Assembly: GCA_963752225.1 (NCBI GenBank) | Contig: CAVVXS010000005.1 | Location: 186,001-250,000 of the forward strand | Length of the DNA: 64,000 nt | Reading direction: 5' to 3' | From: JBBROS01 sp963752225 | GTDB taxonomy: Bacteria > Pseudomonadota > Alphaproteobacteria > Acetobacterales > Acetobacteraceae | In this document: positions 47,681 through 58,221 of the stretch, piece after piece | How positions within the stretch are numbered: the stretch's first letter is position 1 | Layout: every line of letters starts with the position of its first letter | The notes under the pieces: model-generated | Told to the model about the DNA's origin: nothing | Database searches by the model: none | What the model saw: only the letters and a program-made list of their open reading frames with translations | Made by a program: the position numbers and the translations under genes

Positions 47681-48280
47681 ATGCGGTTGTGGCTGGTTGT
47701 GGTCGCGGGGGCGGGCTTGGCCGGCTGCGCGGCAGAGTCCACCGACTATGCCGCCGTCCCGTACCGGACGGCCCCGGGGTCGGCTTACAGCGGACCGGTC
47801 TATGGCGCGCCGGGGCCGATCGACGGCGGCTACGCCGAACCCGGTTACGTCGGCCCTGGTTATGCCGGGTCTTACCCGGCGCCCGTTTATGTCCAGCCCT
47901 ACGGCGTCGATCCGGTTGTCGTGCCGCAGGTCGGGGTCGGCATCGGGTTCGGCGGCCGTGACCGATTCGACGGCGACCGGTTCCGGCGGGAGCGCTTCGA
48001 GCACGACCGGTTCGAGCGGGAACGGTTCGAGCGGGAGCAGGCGCGCGGCCGGTTCGAGCCGCGCACTTTTGGGCGGGAACGGTTCGAGCCCGGCCACTTC
48101 GAGCCGGGCCGTTTCGAGCCGGGCCGCGGCCGACCGGACTTCGACCGCGCTGCCGTTCGGCCGCCGGCGCCGGGTCCGGCTGTCAGGCCGGCCTCTGCAC
48201 CCGCCCCGCCGCCGCGGCTGCCGACGCCGGATCCGCGCGGCGGGCCGGGTGGGCGGCCGCACCTGCCTTGGGATCGGTAG
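47681..48280 (+). CDS. Low-complexity putative lipoprotein (Arg/Phe/Glu repeats)
   Basis: 199 residues from ATG 47681 with GGAGG 5 bases upstream. MRLWLVVVAGAGLAGC gives a lipobox with Cys at 16. The mature sequence is a Tyr/Gly/Pro-rich stretch, then a charged run of RFERER and FEPGxF units (about residues 100-150), then a Pro-rich tail. No enzyme motif. It is probably an envelope-associated structural or intrinsically disordered protein; homologues cannot be named from the sequence alone. Confidence 0.75.
   Translation: MRLWLVVVAGAGLAGCAAESTDYAAVPYRTAPGSAYSGPVYGAPGPIDGGYAEPGYVGPGYAGSYPAPVYVQPYGVDPVVVPQVGVGIGFGGRDRFDGDRFRRERFEHDRFERERFEREQARGRFEPRTFGRERFEPGHFEPGRFEPGRGRPDFDRAAVRPPAPGPAVRPASAPAPPPRLPTPDPRGGPGGRPHLPWDR
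47970..48129 (+). repeat. Tandem short repeats inside the lipoprotein gene
   Basis: Imperfect tandem units of about 12-15 bases around GGTTCGAGCGGGAAC and TTCGAGCCGGGCC encode RFERE and RFEPG motifs. They may expand or contract by slippage. Confidence 0.65.
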
Positions 48281-48370
48281 ACGCGGATCGGTGAACGAGG
48301 GGATTGGCAACGGGGTAGGCTCGGCTGCGTGCCACTGCTAAACGGCACTTCGCACCGGCCGAGGACAAGC

Positions 48371-48595
48371 ATGACGCCAATCGACATCACGCGGGTGGAG
48401 ACCTATCTCCGCCGCACCCTGGGCAACCCGAAGATCGCGGTGGCGGCGCCAAAGCGAAAAGGGGCGACCGTCGAGGTGACGCTGGATGGCGAGTTCATCG
48501 CAACGCTGCACCGCGACGACGATGACGGCGAGGTCTCGTACTCGCTGACGATGACGATCCTGGACGAGGACTTGCCGCCGCCGCCCCGGAAATAG
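48371..48595 (+). CDS. DUF3126 small protein
   Basis: 74 residues. MTPIDITRVETYLRRTLGNPKI, then a hydrophobic/charged alternation ending GEVSYSLTMTILDEDLP, is the DUF3126 pattern of small alphaproteobacterial proteins of unknown function. ATG at 48371; an upstream ATG at 48329 only adds a non-conserved 14 residues. It sits between the repeat lipoprotein and the convergent dnaJ. Confidence 0.8.
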   Translation: MTPIDITRVETYLRRTLGNPKIAVAAPKRKGATVEVTLDGEFIATLHRDDDDGEVSYSLTMTILDEDLPPPPRK

Positions 48596-48625
48596 GCGAG
48601 GCCTGGCGGGCGGCAGTCCGCCCGC

Positions 48626-49756
48626 TCAGCCGGCGTCGAAGAACTTCGCAACCTTGGCGAAGAAGCCGTCGGTTTCCGGGTTGCCTTCGCTGTGCTTCTT
48701 GGCCTCGGCCTCGAACTCCTCCAGCAGGTCCCGCTGCCGCTTGGTAAGGTGACGCGGCGTCTCGACGGCGACCTGGATGTACATGTCACCGCGGACGGCG
48801 CTGCGGAGCACCGAGAAGCCCTTGCTGCGCAGGCGGAACTGGTCGCCCGTCTGAGTGCCGGCGGGGATCTTGACCTTGGCGCGGGTGCCGTCGATGGCGG
48901 GCACCTCGACCTCGCCGCCGAGCGCCGCCTGCGTCATCGGCACCGGAACCCGGCAATAGATGTTGGCACCGTCGCGCTGGAAGATCTCGTGCGGGCGGAT
49001 GGCGATGTGCACGTACAGGTCGCCGGCCGGTGCGCCTTGCGGCCCGGCCTCGCCTTCGCCGGCCAGGCGGATGCGGGTGCCTTCCTCGACGCCGGCGGGG
49101 ACGGCGACCGACAAGGTCCGCTCCCGCTGCACCGTCCCGGCGCCGTGGCACACGCGGCAGGGGTTCTTGATCACCCGGCCGGTGCCGCCGCAGGTCGGGC
49201 AGGTGCGCTCGACAAGGAAGAAGCCCTGTTGCGCGCGGACCTTGCCGGCGCCGCCGCAGGTGGTGCAGGTGTTACGGCTGGTGTCCTTCGATTCCGAACC
49301 GGTGCCGTTGCAGGCGTCACACGCCACGCGGGCGGGCACCCGAAGCTGCCGCTTGGTGCCGGTGAAGGCTTCGGCCAGATCCACTTCAACCTGGGTTTGC
49401 AGATCGGCGCCGGTGCGCTGGCGGCCGCCGCGACGGCCGGTGATGTCGCCGAACATCTGGTCGAAGATGTCGCCGAGCCCGGCCCCGTCGCCGAACGGAA
49501 AGCCGCCGGGGCCACCCCCGCCGCCGCTCTCGAACGCCTGGTGGCCGAAGCGATCGTAGGCGCTGCGCTTCTGATCGTCCTTCAGGATGTCGTAGGCTTC
49601 GTTCACCTCCTTGAACTTGGCCTCGGCCGCCTTGTCGTTGGGGTTACGATCGGGATGATACTTCATCGCCATCTTGCGGTACGCCTTCTTCAGGTCGTCC
49701 GCGCTGGCGTCCTTGGCCACGCCTAGGGTGGTATAGAAGTCGGGTTTGGTTGCCAC
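48626..49756 (-). CDS. dnaJ: Chaperone protein DnaJ
   Basis: 376 residues. J domain with the HPD motif (MKYHPDRNPND) near 33-35, a Gly/Phe-rich linker (GGGGGPGGFPFG), four zinc-binding CxxCxGxG repeats (CDACNGTG, CTTCGGAG, CPTCGGTG, CRVCHGAG) and the C-terminal substrate domains. It delivers unfolded proteins to DnaK and stimulates its ATPase. Follows dnaK on the same strand by 96 bases, with a terminator hairpin between them. Confidence 0.97.
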   Translation of the reverse strand: MATKPDFYTTLGVAKDASADDLKKAYRKMAMKYHPDRNPNDKAAEAKFKEVNEAYDILKDDQKRSAYDRFGHQAFESGGGGGPGGFPFGDGAGLGDIFDQMFGDITGRRGGRQRTGADLQTQVEVDLAEAFTGTKRQLRVPARVACDACNGTGSESKDTSRNTCTTCGGAGKVRAQQGFFLVERTCPTCGGTGRVIKNPCRVCHGAGTVQRERTLSVAVPAGVEEGTRIRLAGEGEAGPQGAPAGDLYVHIAIRPHEIFQRDGANIYCRVPVPMTQAALGGEVEVPAIDGTRAKVKIPAGTQTGDQFRLRSKGFSVLRSAVRGDMYIQVAVETPRHLTKRQRDLLEEFEAEAKKHSEGNPETDGFFAKVAKFFDAG

Positions 49757-49782
49757 GTCAGCCCTCAGCTAGGCGCCGGTCG

Positions 49783-49829
49783 AATAAAACGATGAAGGCG
49801 CCCGCCTCTCGATGAGCGCGGGCGCCTTC
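49783..49829 (-). terminator. Rho-independent terminator after dnaK
   Basis: Perfect 12-bp arms GAAGGCGCCCGC (49794-49805) and GCGGGCGCCTTC (49818-49829) with a 12-base loop. On the minus strand the hairpin is followed by TTTTATT, so it should end or attenuate transcription between dnaK and dnaJ. This would make DnaJ less abundant than DnaK. Confidence 0.8.
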
Positions 49830-49852
49830 GTCACATCACGTCCTGCGAGAGA

Positions 49853-51787
<1,935 letters not shown>

Positions 51788-51854
51788 TTTACGCTCCTTA
51801 TCAGCGGCGACATACGGCCCGAAGCACCGGAAATCGCCCTAGGTGAACCGTCGT

Positions 51855-51884
51855 GATGTATAATTGCGCGCCGCCGCAGACAAG
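51855..51884 (-). promoter_or_regulatory. Possible heat-shock promoter of dnaK
   Basis: In the grpE-dnaK gap the minus strand shows CCTTGTC and, after a GC-rich spacer, CAATTATAC, resembling an alphaproteobacterial sigma-32 promoter (CTTG plus an AT-rich -10). The spacing is not ideal and the call is tentative. No CIRCE repeat for HrcA was found in the gap. Confidence 0.3.
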
Positions 51885-51902
51885 GTCTGGTGACGTCAGA
51901 GT

Positions 51903-52559
51903 TTATACGGAAACGTCAAGCGAGGGACGATCCGCATGGCTCGCCGCCCCCGCCGCCCCGTCATGGCCGGGCATCGGTTTGGCAACGACCACCATGGCCG
52001 GCTTCAGCAGGCGGCCGTGCAACGTCCAGCCCTGGGTCCAGGCCTGCATCACGGTGCCGGGCGCATGGTCGGCGGAGGGCTGCTCGGCCATCGCCTGGTG
52101 CAGGTTGGCGTCGAATGGCTGCCCGGTCGGGTCCTCGCGCTTGATGCCGTTGCGCTCGAGAATGCCGACAAAGGCGCGTTCCACGCCCTCGAAGCCTTCG
52201 CGCAGCTTGGTGACGATGGCGGGCTCGTCGGGCGACGCCGCGGGCAGGCTGGACAGGCCACGGCGCAAATTTTCGGCCGCCTCCACCACGTCGGTGGCGA
52301 ACTTCTGCACCGCATACTGGCGCGTGTCGTCCACGTCGCGCTTGGCCCGGGTGCGGACGTTCTGAATCTCGGCCTCGGCGCGCAGCCATCGATCGCGCAT
52401 GTCGTCGCGCTCGGCCGTCAGCTTGGCGATCTGGTCGGCCTTTTCGGGGAGCGGCGGCTCGCCTTCGGGCGGCAGGGTTTCGGCGCTGGCATGGGCACGC
52501 GCGTCGCCATCGAGCGCCGGGTCGAGTTCGGGCGGGGTTTGTTGCGGATCAGTGCTCAT
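51903..52559 (-). CDS. grpE: Nucleotide exchange factor GrpE
   Basis: 218 residues from the ATG at 52559. An acidic disordered start, a long coiled-coil stretch (LTAERDDMRDRWLRAEAEIQN), and the C-terminal beta domain (FDANLHQAMAEQ, GWTLHGRLLKPAMVVV) are those of GrpE. It exchanges ADP for ATP on DnaK. First of the grpE-dnaK-dnaJ series. Confidence 0.96.
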   Translation of the reverse strand: MSTDPQQTPPELDPALDGDARAHASAETLPPEGEPPLPEKADQIAKLTAERDDMRDRWLRAEAEIQNVRTRAKRDVDDTRQYAVQKFATDVVEAAENLRRGLSSLPAASPDEPAIVTKLREGFEGVERAFVGILERNGIKREDPTGQPFDANLHQAMAEQPSADHAPGTVMQAWTQGWTLHGRLLKPAMVVVAKPMPGHDGAAGAASHADRPSLDVSV

Positions 52560-52611
52560 GCGCCGTGAAGTAGGGTACCTTGCGGCGCGGAACAAGGCGC
52601 GTCGGCGCAAC

Positions 52612-53769
52612 TCAGACCACAAGGGCAGCCAACAATGCGTCCAGCCGGAGCCGTCCTTCCAACGTCGCCGCGAGACGATCGCCGGCCCAGGCAAGGTAGT
52701 CCGCCTCGATCGCCTGGTCCAGCACGCCACCGTCGAGCGCGGCGCCGAGCGCGGTGCCGGTCCGGCGTTCGAACTGCACGGGATCGATCCCCTCGGCGAG
52801 GCGCAGGCCCATCATCAGCATCTCGCGGGCGCGGTCGGCCGGAACGATGACCTCTTCGACGGTGCTGCCGTGGCCGTCGCGCTCGACGCGTTCGGCCCAA
52901 GGCTCGGGTGCGCGATGGCGCCGGGTCGCGACCAGCGCGTCCCCGAGCGTGACGCGGCCGTGCGCGCCGGGTCCGATCCCGGCATAGTCGGCGTAGCGCC
53001 AATAGGCCAGGTTGTGCCGGCTTTCGGCGCCCGGGCGGGCGAGGTTGCTGACCTCGTACGGCAGCAGGCCGTAGGCGGCGCACGTCTCGACGGTGTCGCG
53101 ATACAGGTCGGCGGCGGTGTCGTCGTCGGGCAGGGCGATGCGGCCTTGGCGATGCAGCGCCTCGAAGCCGGTGCCGGGCTCGATGGTAAGCTGGTAGAGG
53201 CTGAGGTGGTCCGCGCAGAGGCGGAGCGCCCGGTCGAGTTCTGCGCGCCATGCGGCGCGGTCTTGGCCGGGGCGGGCGTAGATCAGGTCGAAGCTCGTTC
53301 GCGGGAAGGTGGCGCGGGCGTGGGTGAGCGCGTCGATCGCCTGTCCGGCGGAGTGCTCGCGGCCCAGAAAGGCCAGCGCGGCCGGCTCGAGGCTTTGCAC
53401 GCCGAGCGAGGCGCGGTTGACACCGGCCGCCCGGAACGCTTCGAGCTTGCCGCGTTCGACGCTGGTGGGATTGGCTTCCAAGGTGATCTCGAGGTCGGGT
53501 TCCGGGTCGAACACGGCCGTCGCCTGCTCGATCAGGCTCGCCACGGTGTCGGGGTGCATAAGGCTCGGCGTGCCACCGCCGAAGAAGATCGAGGCGAGGC
53601 GGCGGCGGCCGAGCCGGGCGGCCTCCCAGGCCAGTTCGGCGCGCAGGGCGCGGGCGAAGCGGTTCTGGTCGATGCGGTCGCGGACGTGGCTGTTGAAGTC
53701 GCAGTAGGGGCACTTCTTCAGGCAGAACGGCCAGTGGATGTAGAGGGCGAGCGGCGGCATGCTCTCCAT
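52612..53769 (-). CDS. hemW: HemW-type radical SAM heme chaperone
   Basis: 385 residues. The N-terminus LALYIHWPFCLKKCPYCDF holds the radical SAM CxxxCxxC motif, followed by SIFFGGGTPSLM and SLGVQSLEPAALAFLGR. A C-terminal HemW domain ends the protein. The lack of an extra cysteine typical of true HemN oxidases supports HemW. It binds heme and passes it to respiratory proteins. Next to grpE; an ATG two codons downstream may be used. Confidence 0.93.
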   Translation of the reverse strand: MESMPPLALYIHWPFCLKKCPYCDFNSHVRDRIDQNRFARALRAELAWEAARLGRRRLASIFFGGGTPSLMHPDTVASLIEQATAVFDPEPDLEITLEANPTSVERGKLEAFRAAGVNRASLGVQSLEPAALAFLGREHSAGQAIDALTHARATFPRTSFDLIYARPGQDRAAWRAELDRALRLCADHLSLYQLTIEPGTGFEALHRQGRIALPDDDTAADLYRDTVETCAAYGLLPYEVSNLARPGAESRHNLAYWRYADYAGIGPGAHGRVTLGDALVATRRHRAPEPWAERVERDGHGSTVEEVIVPADRAREMLMMGLRLAEGIDPVQFERRTGTALGAALDGGVLDQAIEADYLAWAGDRLAATLEGRLRLDALLAALVV

Positions 53770-53797
53770 ATGGGCGCCGCCCGGCGCAGGACCCGGC

Positions 53798-55072
53798 TCA
53801 GAGCAGGAAAAAGCCGAGGCTGGCCGCCAGCATCAGGCCGGCGGTCAGCCAGCCGCCCACCCGCATCAAAGGCGGCAAGGTCAGCCGGCCCATGACCCGG
53901 CGGTTGGTCGAGACCAGCATGATGACGGCCAGCAAAGGCGCCGACAGCACCCCGTTGATCACGGCACTCCAATACAGGGCCTTCACCGGGTCGATCGGCG
54001 TGTAGCTCAGCCCGGCGCCGACCAGCGTCGATACTGCGATGGCGCTGTAGAACCACTTTGCCTGCATAAAGCGGCGGTCCAGGCCCTCGGTCCAGTGGAA
54101 CAGCTCGGCCACGGCGTATGCGCCCGACCCTGCCAGAACCGGCACCGCCAGCAAGCCGGTGCCGATAATGCCGAGCGCGAACACGGCGAAGGTGAAGTCT
54201 CCGGCAATGGGACGCAGCGCTTCGGCGGCTTGCGAGGAGGTCTGGATGTCGGTGATGCCGGTCGCGTGCAGGGTGGCGGCAGTTGCGACGATGATGAAGA
54301 TCGCGACGAGGTTCGAGATCGCCATACCGGCGACGGTGTCGGTGCGGATGCGGGCGAAGGCCGGCCCGGCCGTGGCCGGGCTGAGGCAAAGCGGCGGGGT
54401 GCCGTTGCGGCGGTGCTCCTCGACCTCCATCGCGGATTGCCAGAAGAACAGGTATGGGCTGATGGTGGTGCCGAGTACGGCGACGAGCGCGAGCGCGTGC
54501 GCGGAGTCGAAGGTGATGTGCGGCACGAGGGTGGCGGCCAGTGCCTCGCCCCAGGGAACATGAACCGCGAATGCCACGGCCACGTACGCGAACAGGGCCA
54601 AGGTCAGCCATTTCAGCAGGCCGGCATAGCGTGCGTAGGTGATGAAGATTTCCGCCAGCACGCAGCCGACGCCGAATGCGACTGTGTAGAGCCGACCGTC
54701 GCCACCCGCCAGCAGCCGAACGGCCTCCCCCATCGCGCCGAGGTCCGCACCGAGGTTGATGGTGTTGGCCGCGAGCAACAGCCCGACGACCCCTCGCACC
54801 AGGGAGGCCGGGTAGTGGCGGCGGAGGTTGTCGGCAATGCCGCGGCCGGTGACGGCGCCGATGCGGGCGCTGATATCCTGGACGACGATCATGAACGGCA
54901 GGCTGAACAGCATCGTCCAGGCCATCGCATAGCCGAATTGCGCGCCGACCTGGCTGTAGGTGGCGATGCCGCTCGGGTCGTCGTCGGCGGCGCCGGTGAC
55001 GAGGCCGGGGCCGAGCCGGCGCAGCAGGCTGACCGGAGGGACGGCAGGCAGGGGTGTGCTGGTCTGATCCAT
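53798..55072 (-). CDS. Nramp-family divalent metal transporter (atypical)
   Basis: 424 residues and about 11 helices, with ATG at 55072. The first helix region GAADDDPSGIATYSQVG replaces the DPGN metal motif of classical Nramp/MntH by DPSG, and helix 6 has TTISPYLFFWQ instead of MPH. These changes are those of the Nramp-related group thought to include magnesium-type transporters, so manganese should not be assumed. Divergent from the YbaK-like gene. Confidence 0.85.
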   Translation of the reverse strand: MDQTSTPLPAVPPVSLLRRLGPGLVTGAADDDPSGIATYSQVGAQFGYAMAWTMLFSLPFMIVVQDISARIGAVTGRGIADNLRRHYPASLVRGVVGLLLAANTINLGADLGAMGEAVRLLAGGDGRLYTVAFGVGCVLAEIFITYARYAGLLKWLTLALFAYVAVAFAVHVPWGEALAATLVPHITFDSAHALALVAVLGTTISPYLFFWQSAMEVEEHRRNGTPPLCLSPATAGPAFARIRTDTVAGMAISNLVAIFIIVATAATLHATGITDIQTSSQAAEALRPIAGDFTFAVFALGIIGTGLLAVPVLAGSGAYAVAELFHWTEGLDRRFMQAKWFYSAIAVSTLVGAGLSYTPIDPVKALYWSAVINGVLSAPLLAVIMLVSTNRRVMGRLTLPPLMRVGGWLTAGLMLAASLGFFLL

Positions 55073-55123
55073 GCCGCCCGAGTATGCACGGTTCAGAGCG
55101 GGTGCGGTATCGGAGGTGAAATG

Positions 55124-55588
55124 ATGGAGGGCGTCGAACGGGTACGCCAGGCGCTGCTCTTGGGCGGGCATGCGGACACGATCCAGGCGTTTTCCGACGG
55201 CACGCGGACGGCTGCCGACGCGGCGGCGGCGATCGGCTGCACGGTGGCGCAGATCGCCAAGTCGATCGTGTTCGCGGTGGCGGGCGGCGGGGCCGCCGTG
55301 GTGGTTGCCTCAGGCGCCAACCGGGTGGACCGGCGGCGGGCCGGCGAGGCGCTCGGGCTGCGGTTGCTGGTGGCCGACGCGGCATTCGTGCAGGACGCAA
55401 CCGGGTTCGAGGCCGGCGGAGTGTCGCCGGTGGGCTTGGTACGCGAGCTGCCGATGGTGTTGGACGAGGACCTGCTGCGGCTCGAGCCGCTCTGGGCCGC
55501 GGCCGGCTCGCCGCGGCACGTGTTTCGGACCACCGCGACGGAACTGGTGCGCATGACGGGAGGGATCGTGGCGGGAACGAAGGCTTAG
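55124..55588 (+). CDS. YbaK/EbsC-type aminoacyl-tRNA deacylase-like protein
   Basis: 154 residues. A strong GGAGGTGA at 55112-55119 precedes two ATGs (55121 and 55124); the second has the better spacing. CTVAQIAKSIVFAVAGG with the conserved Lys, GANRVDRRRAGEALG and GFEAGGVSPVGL are the YbaK/ProX fold signatures. Members hydrolyse mischarged Cys- or Ala-tRNAPro; which one applies here is unknown. Confidence 0.88.
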   Translation: MEGVERVRQALLLGGHADTIQAFSDGTRTAADAAAAIGCTVAQIAKSIVFAVAGGGAAVVVASGANRVDRRRAGEALGLRLLVADAAFVQDATGFEAGGVSPVGLVRELPMVLDEDLLRLEPLWAAAGSPRHVFRTTATELVRMTGGIVAGTKA

Positions 55589-55679
55589 CGCCGCGGCGTG
55601 GCTCGACACCGTTGGGAAGGCAGGCGCAGGACGCCAGGGCCGCAGCCTGTCCCGGTCTCAGCCTATCCCAGTCGCAAGC

Positions 55680-56747
55680 TTATCCCAGTAGCCGCCCCAT
55701 CGCCCGTGCCGTAAAATCGACGACCGGGATGATCCGCCCGTAATTGATCCGCGTGGGCCCGATCACGCCGATGGCGCCGACGATGCGGTCGGCCTCGTTG
55801 CGCGCCGGCGCCACCACCATGCTGACGCCGCTGGCGCCGAATAGGCCGCTTTCGGCGCCAATGAAGATGCGGACGCCGTCGGACGTCTCCGCCAGCTCCA
55901 GCAGCTTCAACAGGGTTTCCTGCGTCTCGAGCCGCTCGAACAGGGCCTGGATGGCACGAAGGCTGTCGATCTGGGTGACGTCTGAAAGCAGGCGGGCCTG
56001 GCCGCGGATGATCAGCGAACCGCCGCGGCCTTCGCCGGTCCAGGTGGCGAGGCCGGCTTCGACCACCTGGCTGGTGAGCTCGTCGAGCTGGCTGCGGTCC
56101 TCGGCCATCTCGGTGGCGACGGTGCGGCGGAGGTCGCCCAGGCTGAGCCCGGCGAGGCGGGCATTGAGGAAGTTCCCGGCCTGGACCAGCGCGGAAGGCG
56201 GCAGGCCCTTGGGGGTCTCGATGACGCGGTTCTCGACCTGGCCGTCGGCGCCGACCAGGATCACCAGGGCGCGGCCCATGCCGAGCGGGACGAACTCGAT
56301 GTGCCGCACGGCGCCGTCTGATTTCGGCGCCAGCACCAGCCCGGCGGCACCGGCCAAGCCGGACAGCATCGAACTGGCTTCGGCCATGGTGTCCTCGAGG
56401 CTGCGGCCCTTGGCCTCGAGCGCGCGGGAGATGGTTTCCCGCTCCTCCTCGTTCAGGCTGCCGGCTTGCAGCAGGCCGTCCACGAAGAGCCGCAGCCCGC
56501 GATCCGTCGGCAGCCGGCCGGCGCTGGTGTGCGGCGAGAACAGCAGGCCGGCCTCGGTCAGGTCCGCCATGACGTTGCGGATGGTCGCCGGCGACAGCGC
56601 GATCGGCAGCCGGCGGGACAAGGTGCGGCTGCCGACCGGTTCGCCGGTTTGCACATATTGCTCGACGATCTCCCGCAGCACCGCGGCCGAGCGGTTGTCG
56701 AGACCCGGCGGCACGCTGGGCGGCAGGCCGCGCGATCGGTCAACCAT
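55680..56747 (-). CDS. hrcA: Heat-inducible transcription repressor HrcA
   Basis: 355 residues from ATG 56747 (GGTGA upstream); a GTG at 56756 is an alternative. The N-terminal winged helix (VGSRTLSRRLPIALSPATIRNVMADLTEAGLL) and the C-terminal GAF-like domain with VIGPTRINYGRIIPVV identify HrcA. It represses groE-type operons by binding CIRCE repeats; no CIRCE was found in this window, so its targets lie elsewhere. Divergent from rph, about 120 bases apart. Confidence 0.95.
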   Translation of the reverse strand: MVDRSRGLPPSVPPGLDNRSAAVLREIVEQYVQTGEPVGSRTLSRRLPIALSPATIRNVMADLTEAGLLFSPHTSAGRLPTDRGLRLFVDGLLQAGSLNEEERETISRALEAKGRSLEDTMAEASSMLSGLAGAAGLVLAPKSDGAVRHIEFVPLGMGRALVILVGADGQVENRVIETPKGLPPSALVQAGNFLNARLAGLSLGDLRRTVATEMAEDRSQLDELTSQVVEAGLATWTGEGRGGSLIIRGQARLLSDVTQIDSLRAIQALFERLETQETLLKLLELAETSDGVRIFIGAESGLFGASGVSMVVAPARNEADRIVGAIGVIGPTRINYGRIIPVVDFTARAMGRLLG

Positions 56748-56869
56748 CGGCGTCACCGGCCGGATGGCGGCTGCGGAGCGGAACAGGGCGGACGCAAAGG
56801 CAAGCGGTCACGGAGGTTCCTTGCACGTGCTGATACGTTATAGGGACGCGACAACCGCGGGACACCCCT

Positions 56870-57619
56870 ATGACAGCAGTTCTTGCCGCTGCGCGCGCAT
56901 CTGGCCGGGCGGCCGACGCGTTGCGCCCCGTTTCGTTCACCACCGGCTTCGCGCGCCACGCGGAAGGGTCGTGCGTGGTCCGCATGGGGACGACCGAGGT
57001 GTTGTGCACCGCGAGCGTGGAGGGCCGAGTGCCCGGCTTCCTGCGCGGCAAGGGTGAAGGCTGGATCACGGCCGAGTACGGCATGCTGCCGCGCGCGACC
57101 CATACGCGCGGTGACCGCGAAGCGGCACGCGGCAAGCAGTCGGGGCGAACCCAGGAAATCCAGCGGCTGATCGGGCGCAGCTTGCGGGCCGTGGTGGACC
57201 GCGCGGCGATGGGCGAAATGACGGTGACGCTCGATTGCGACGTGCTGAACGCCGATGGCGGCACCCGCTGCGCCAGCATCACCGGAGCGTGGGTCGCGCT
57301 GCGGCTCGCGTTCGACAAGCTGGTTGCGAACCGGGTGCTGGCGCGCTCGCCGGTGATGGGGCAGGTGGCGGCGGTAAGCTGCGGGCTGGTGGGCGGGGCC
57401 GCCATGCTGGACCTCGATTACGCGGAGGACAGTGCCGCCGAGGCGGACGCCAATTTCGTGCTGACGGCCGGTGAAGGCGGCCATGCGGGCGGCATCGTCG
57501 AGATCCAAGGCACGGCGGAGAAGGCGCCGTTCAGCGAGGCGCAGTTTGCCGAGTTGATGCGCCTGGCCCGGCTCGGTGTCGGCGCGCTGTACGAGGCGCA
57601 GCGGGCTGCGCTGGCGTGA
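56870..57619 (+). CDS. rph: Ribonuclease PH
   Basis: 249 residues. RPVSFTTGFARHAEGSCVVRMG, then GKQSGRTQEIQRLIGRSLRAVVD and TLDCDVLNADGGTRCASITGAW, are RNase PH landmarks. Phosphate-dependent trimming of tRNA 3' ends. ATG at 56870. Overlaps rdgB by 4 bp (GTGA), the usual alphaproteobacterial arrangement hrcA-rph-rdgB. Confidence 0.97.
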   Translation: MTAVLAAARASGRAADALRPVSFTTGFARHAEGSCVVRMGTTEVLCTASVEGRVPGFLRGKGEGWITAEYGMLPRATHTRGDREAARGKQSGRTQEIQRLIGRSLRAVVDRAAMGEMTVTLDCDVLNADGGTRCASITGAWVALRLAFDKLVANRVLARSPVMGQVAAVSCGLVGGAAMLDLDYAEDSAAEADANFVLTAGEGGHAGGIVEIQGTAEKAPFSEAQFAELMRLARLGVGALYEAQRAALA

Positions 57620-58221
57620 CGCCGTCCATCGAGCCCGGCAGCCGGTTGGTGCTGGCGACGCATAACCCGGGCAAGGTCCGCGAGCTGGCGGCACTGCTGG
57701 AGCCCTGGGCGGTGGAGGTGGTGTCGGCTGGCGCGCTCGGCCTGCCGGTGCCGGAGGAGACCGCGCCCGATTTCGCCGGCAATGCGCGGCTGAAGGCGGT
57801 GGCGGCGACGCAAAGCGGGTTGCCGGCGCTGGCCGACAATTCCGGGTTCTCGGCGGCTGCGCTGGGCGGCGCGCCGGGCGTGCTCAGCGCGCGCTGGGCG
57901 GGTCCGGACAAAGATTTTGCCGGTGCCATGCAGCGGGTGTGGGACGGGGTGCAGGGCGCGTCGGACCAGCGGGCATGGTTCACGTGTGCGCTGTGCTTGG
58001 CGTGGCCGGGCGGCGCGACGGCCACGTTCGTGGGCCGGGCCGAGGGCCGGGTGGTCTGGCCGCCGCGCGGCGAGCACGGGTTCGGCTATGATCCGATGTT
58101 CGTGCCGGCCGGGCAGACCGCGACATACGCGGAGATGGCGCCCGAGGCGAAGCACGCGATCAGCCATCGTGCGATTGCCATGGCGCAACTCCTCGCTTCG
58201 TGTTTCGGTAGGCGCCCATGA
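57616..58221 (+). CDS. rdgB: RdgB/HAM1-family NTP pyrophosphatase with altered active-site residue
   Basis: 201 residues from GTG 57616. LVLATHNPGKVRELAALL at the N-terminus, FAGNARLKA, LGGAPGVLSARWAG, HGFGYDPMFVP and the C-terminal ISHRAIA are those of the inosine/xanthosine triphosphatase. The active-site ADDSG motif reads ADNSG here: the second Asp, catalytic in E. coli RdgB (Asp69), is Asn (AAT). Activity may be impaired. The change could be real or a base error (GAT to AAT). Confidence 0.92.
   Translation: MTPSIEPGSRLVLATHNPGKVRELAALLEPWAVEVVSAGALGLPVPEETAPDFAGNARLKAVAATQSGLPALADNSGFSAAALGGAPGVLSARWAGPDKDFAGAMQRVWDGVQGASDQRAWFTCALCLAWPGGATATFVGRAEGRVVWPPRGEHGFGYDPMFVPAGQTATYAEMAPEAKHAISHRAIAMAQLLASCFGRRP

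Noticed and set aside
56748..56869. CIRCE operator in the hrcA-rph gap
   Set aside because: No TTAGCACTC/GAGTGCTAA arms are present; the same holds for the grpE-dnaK gap.
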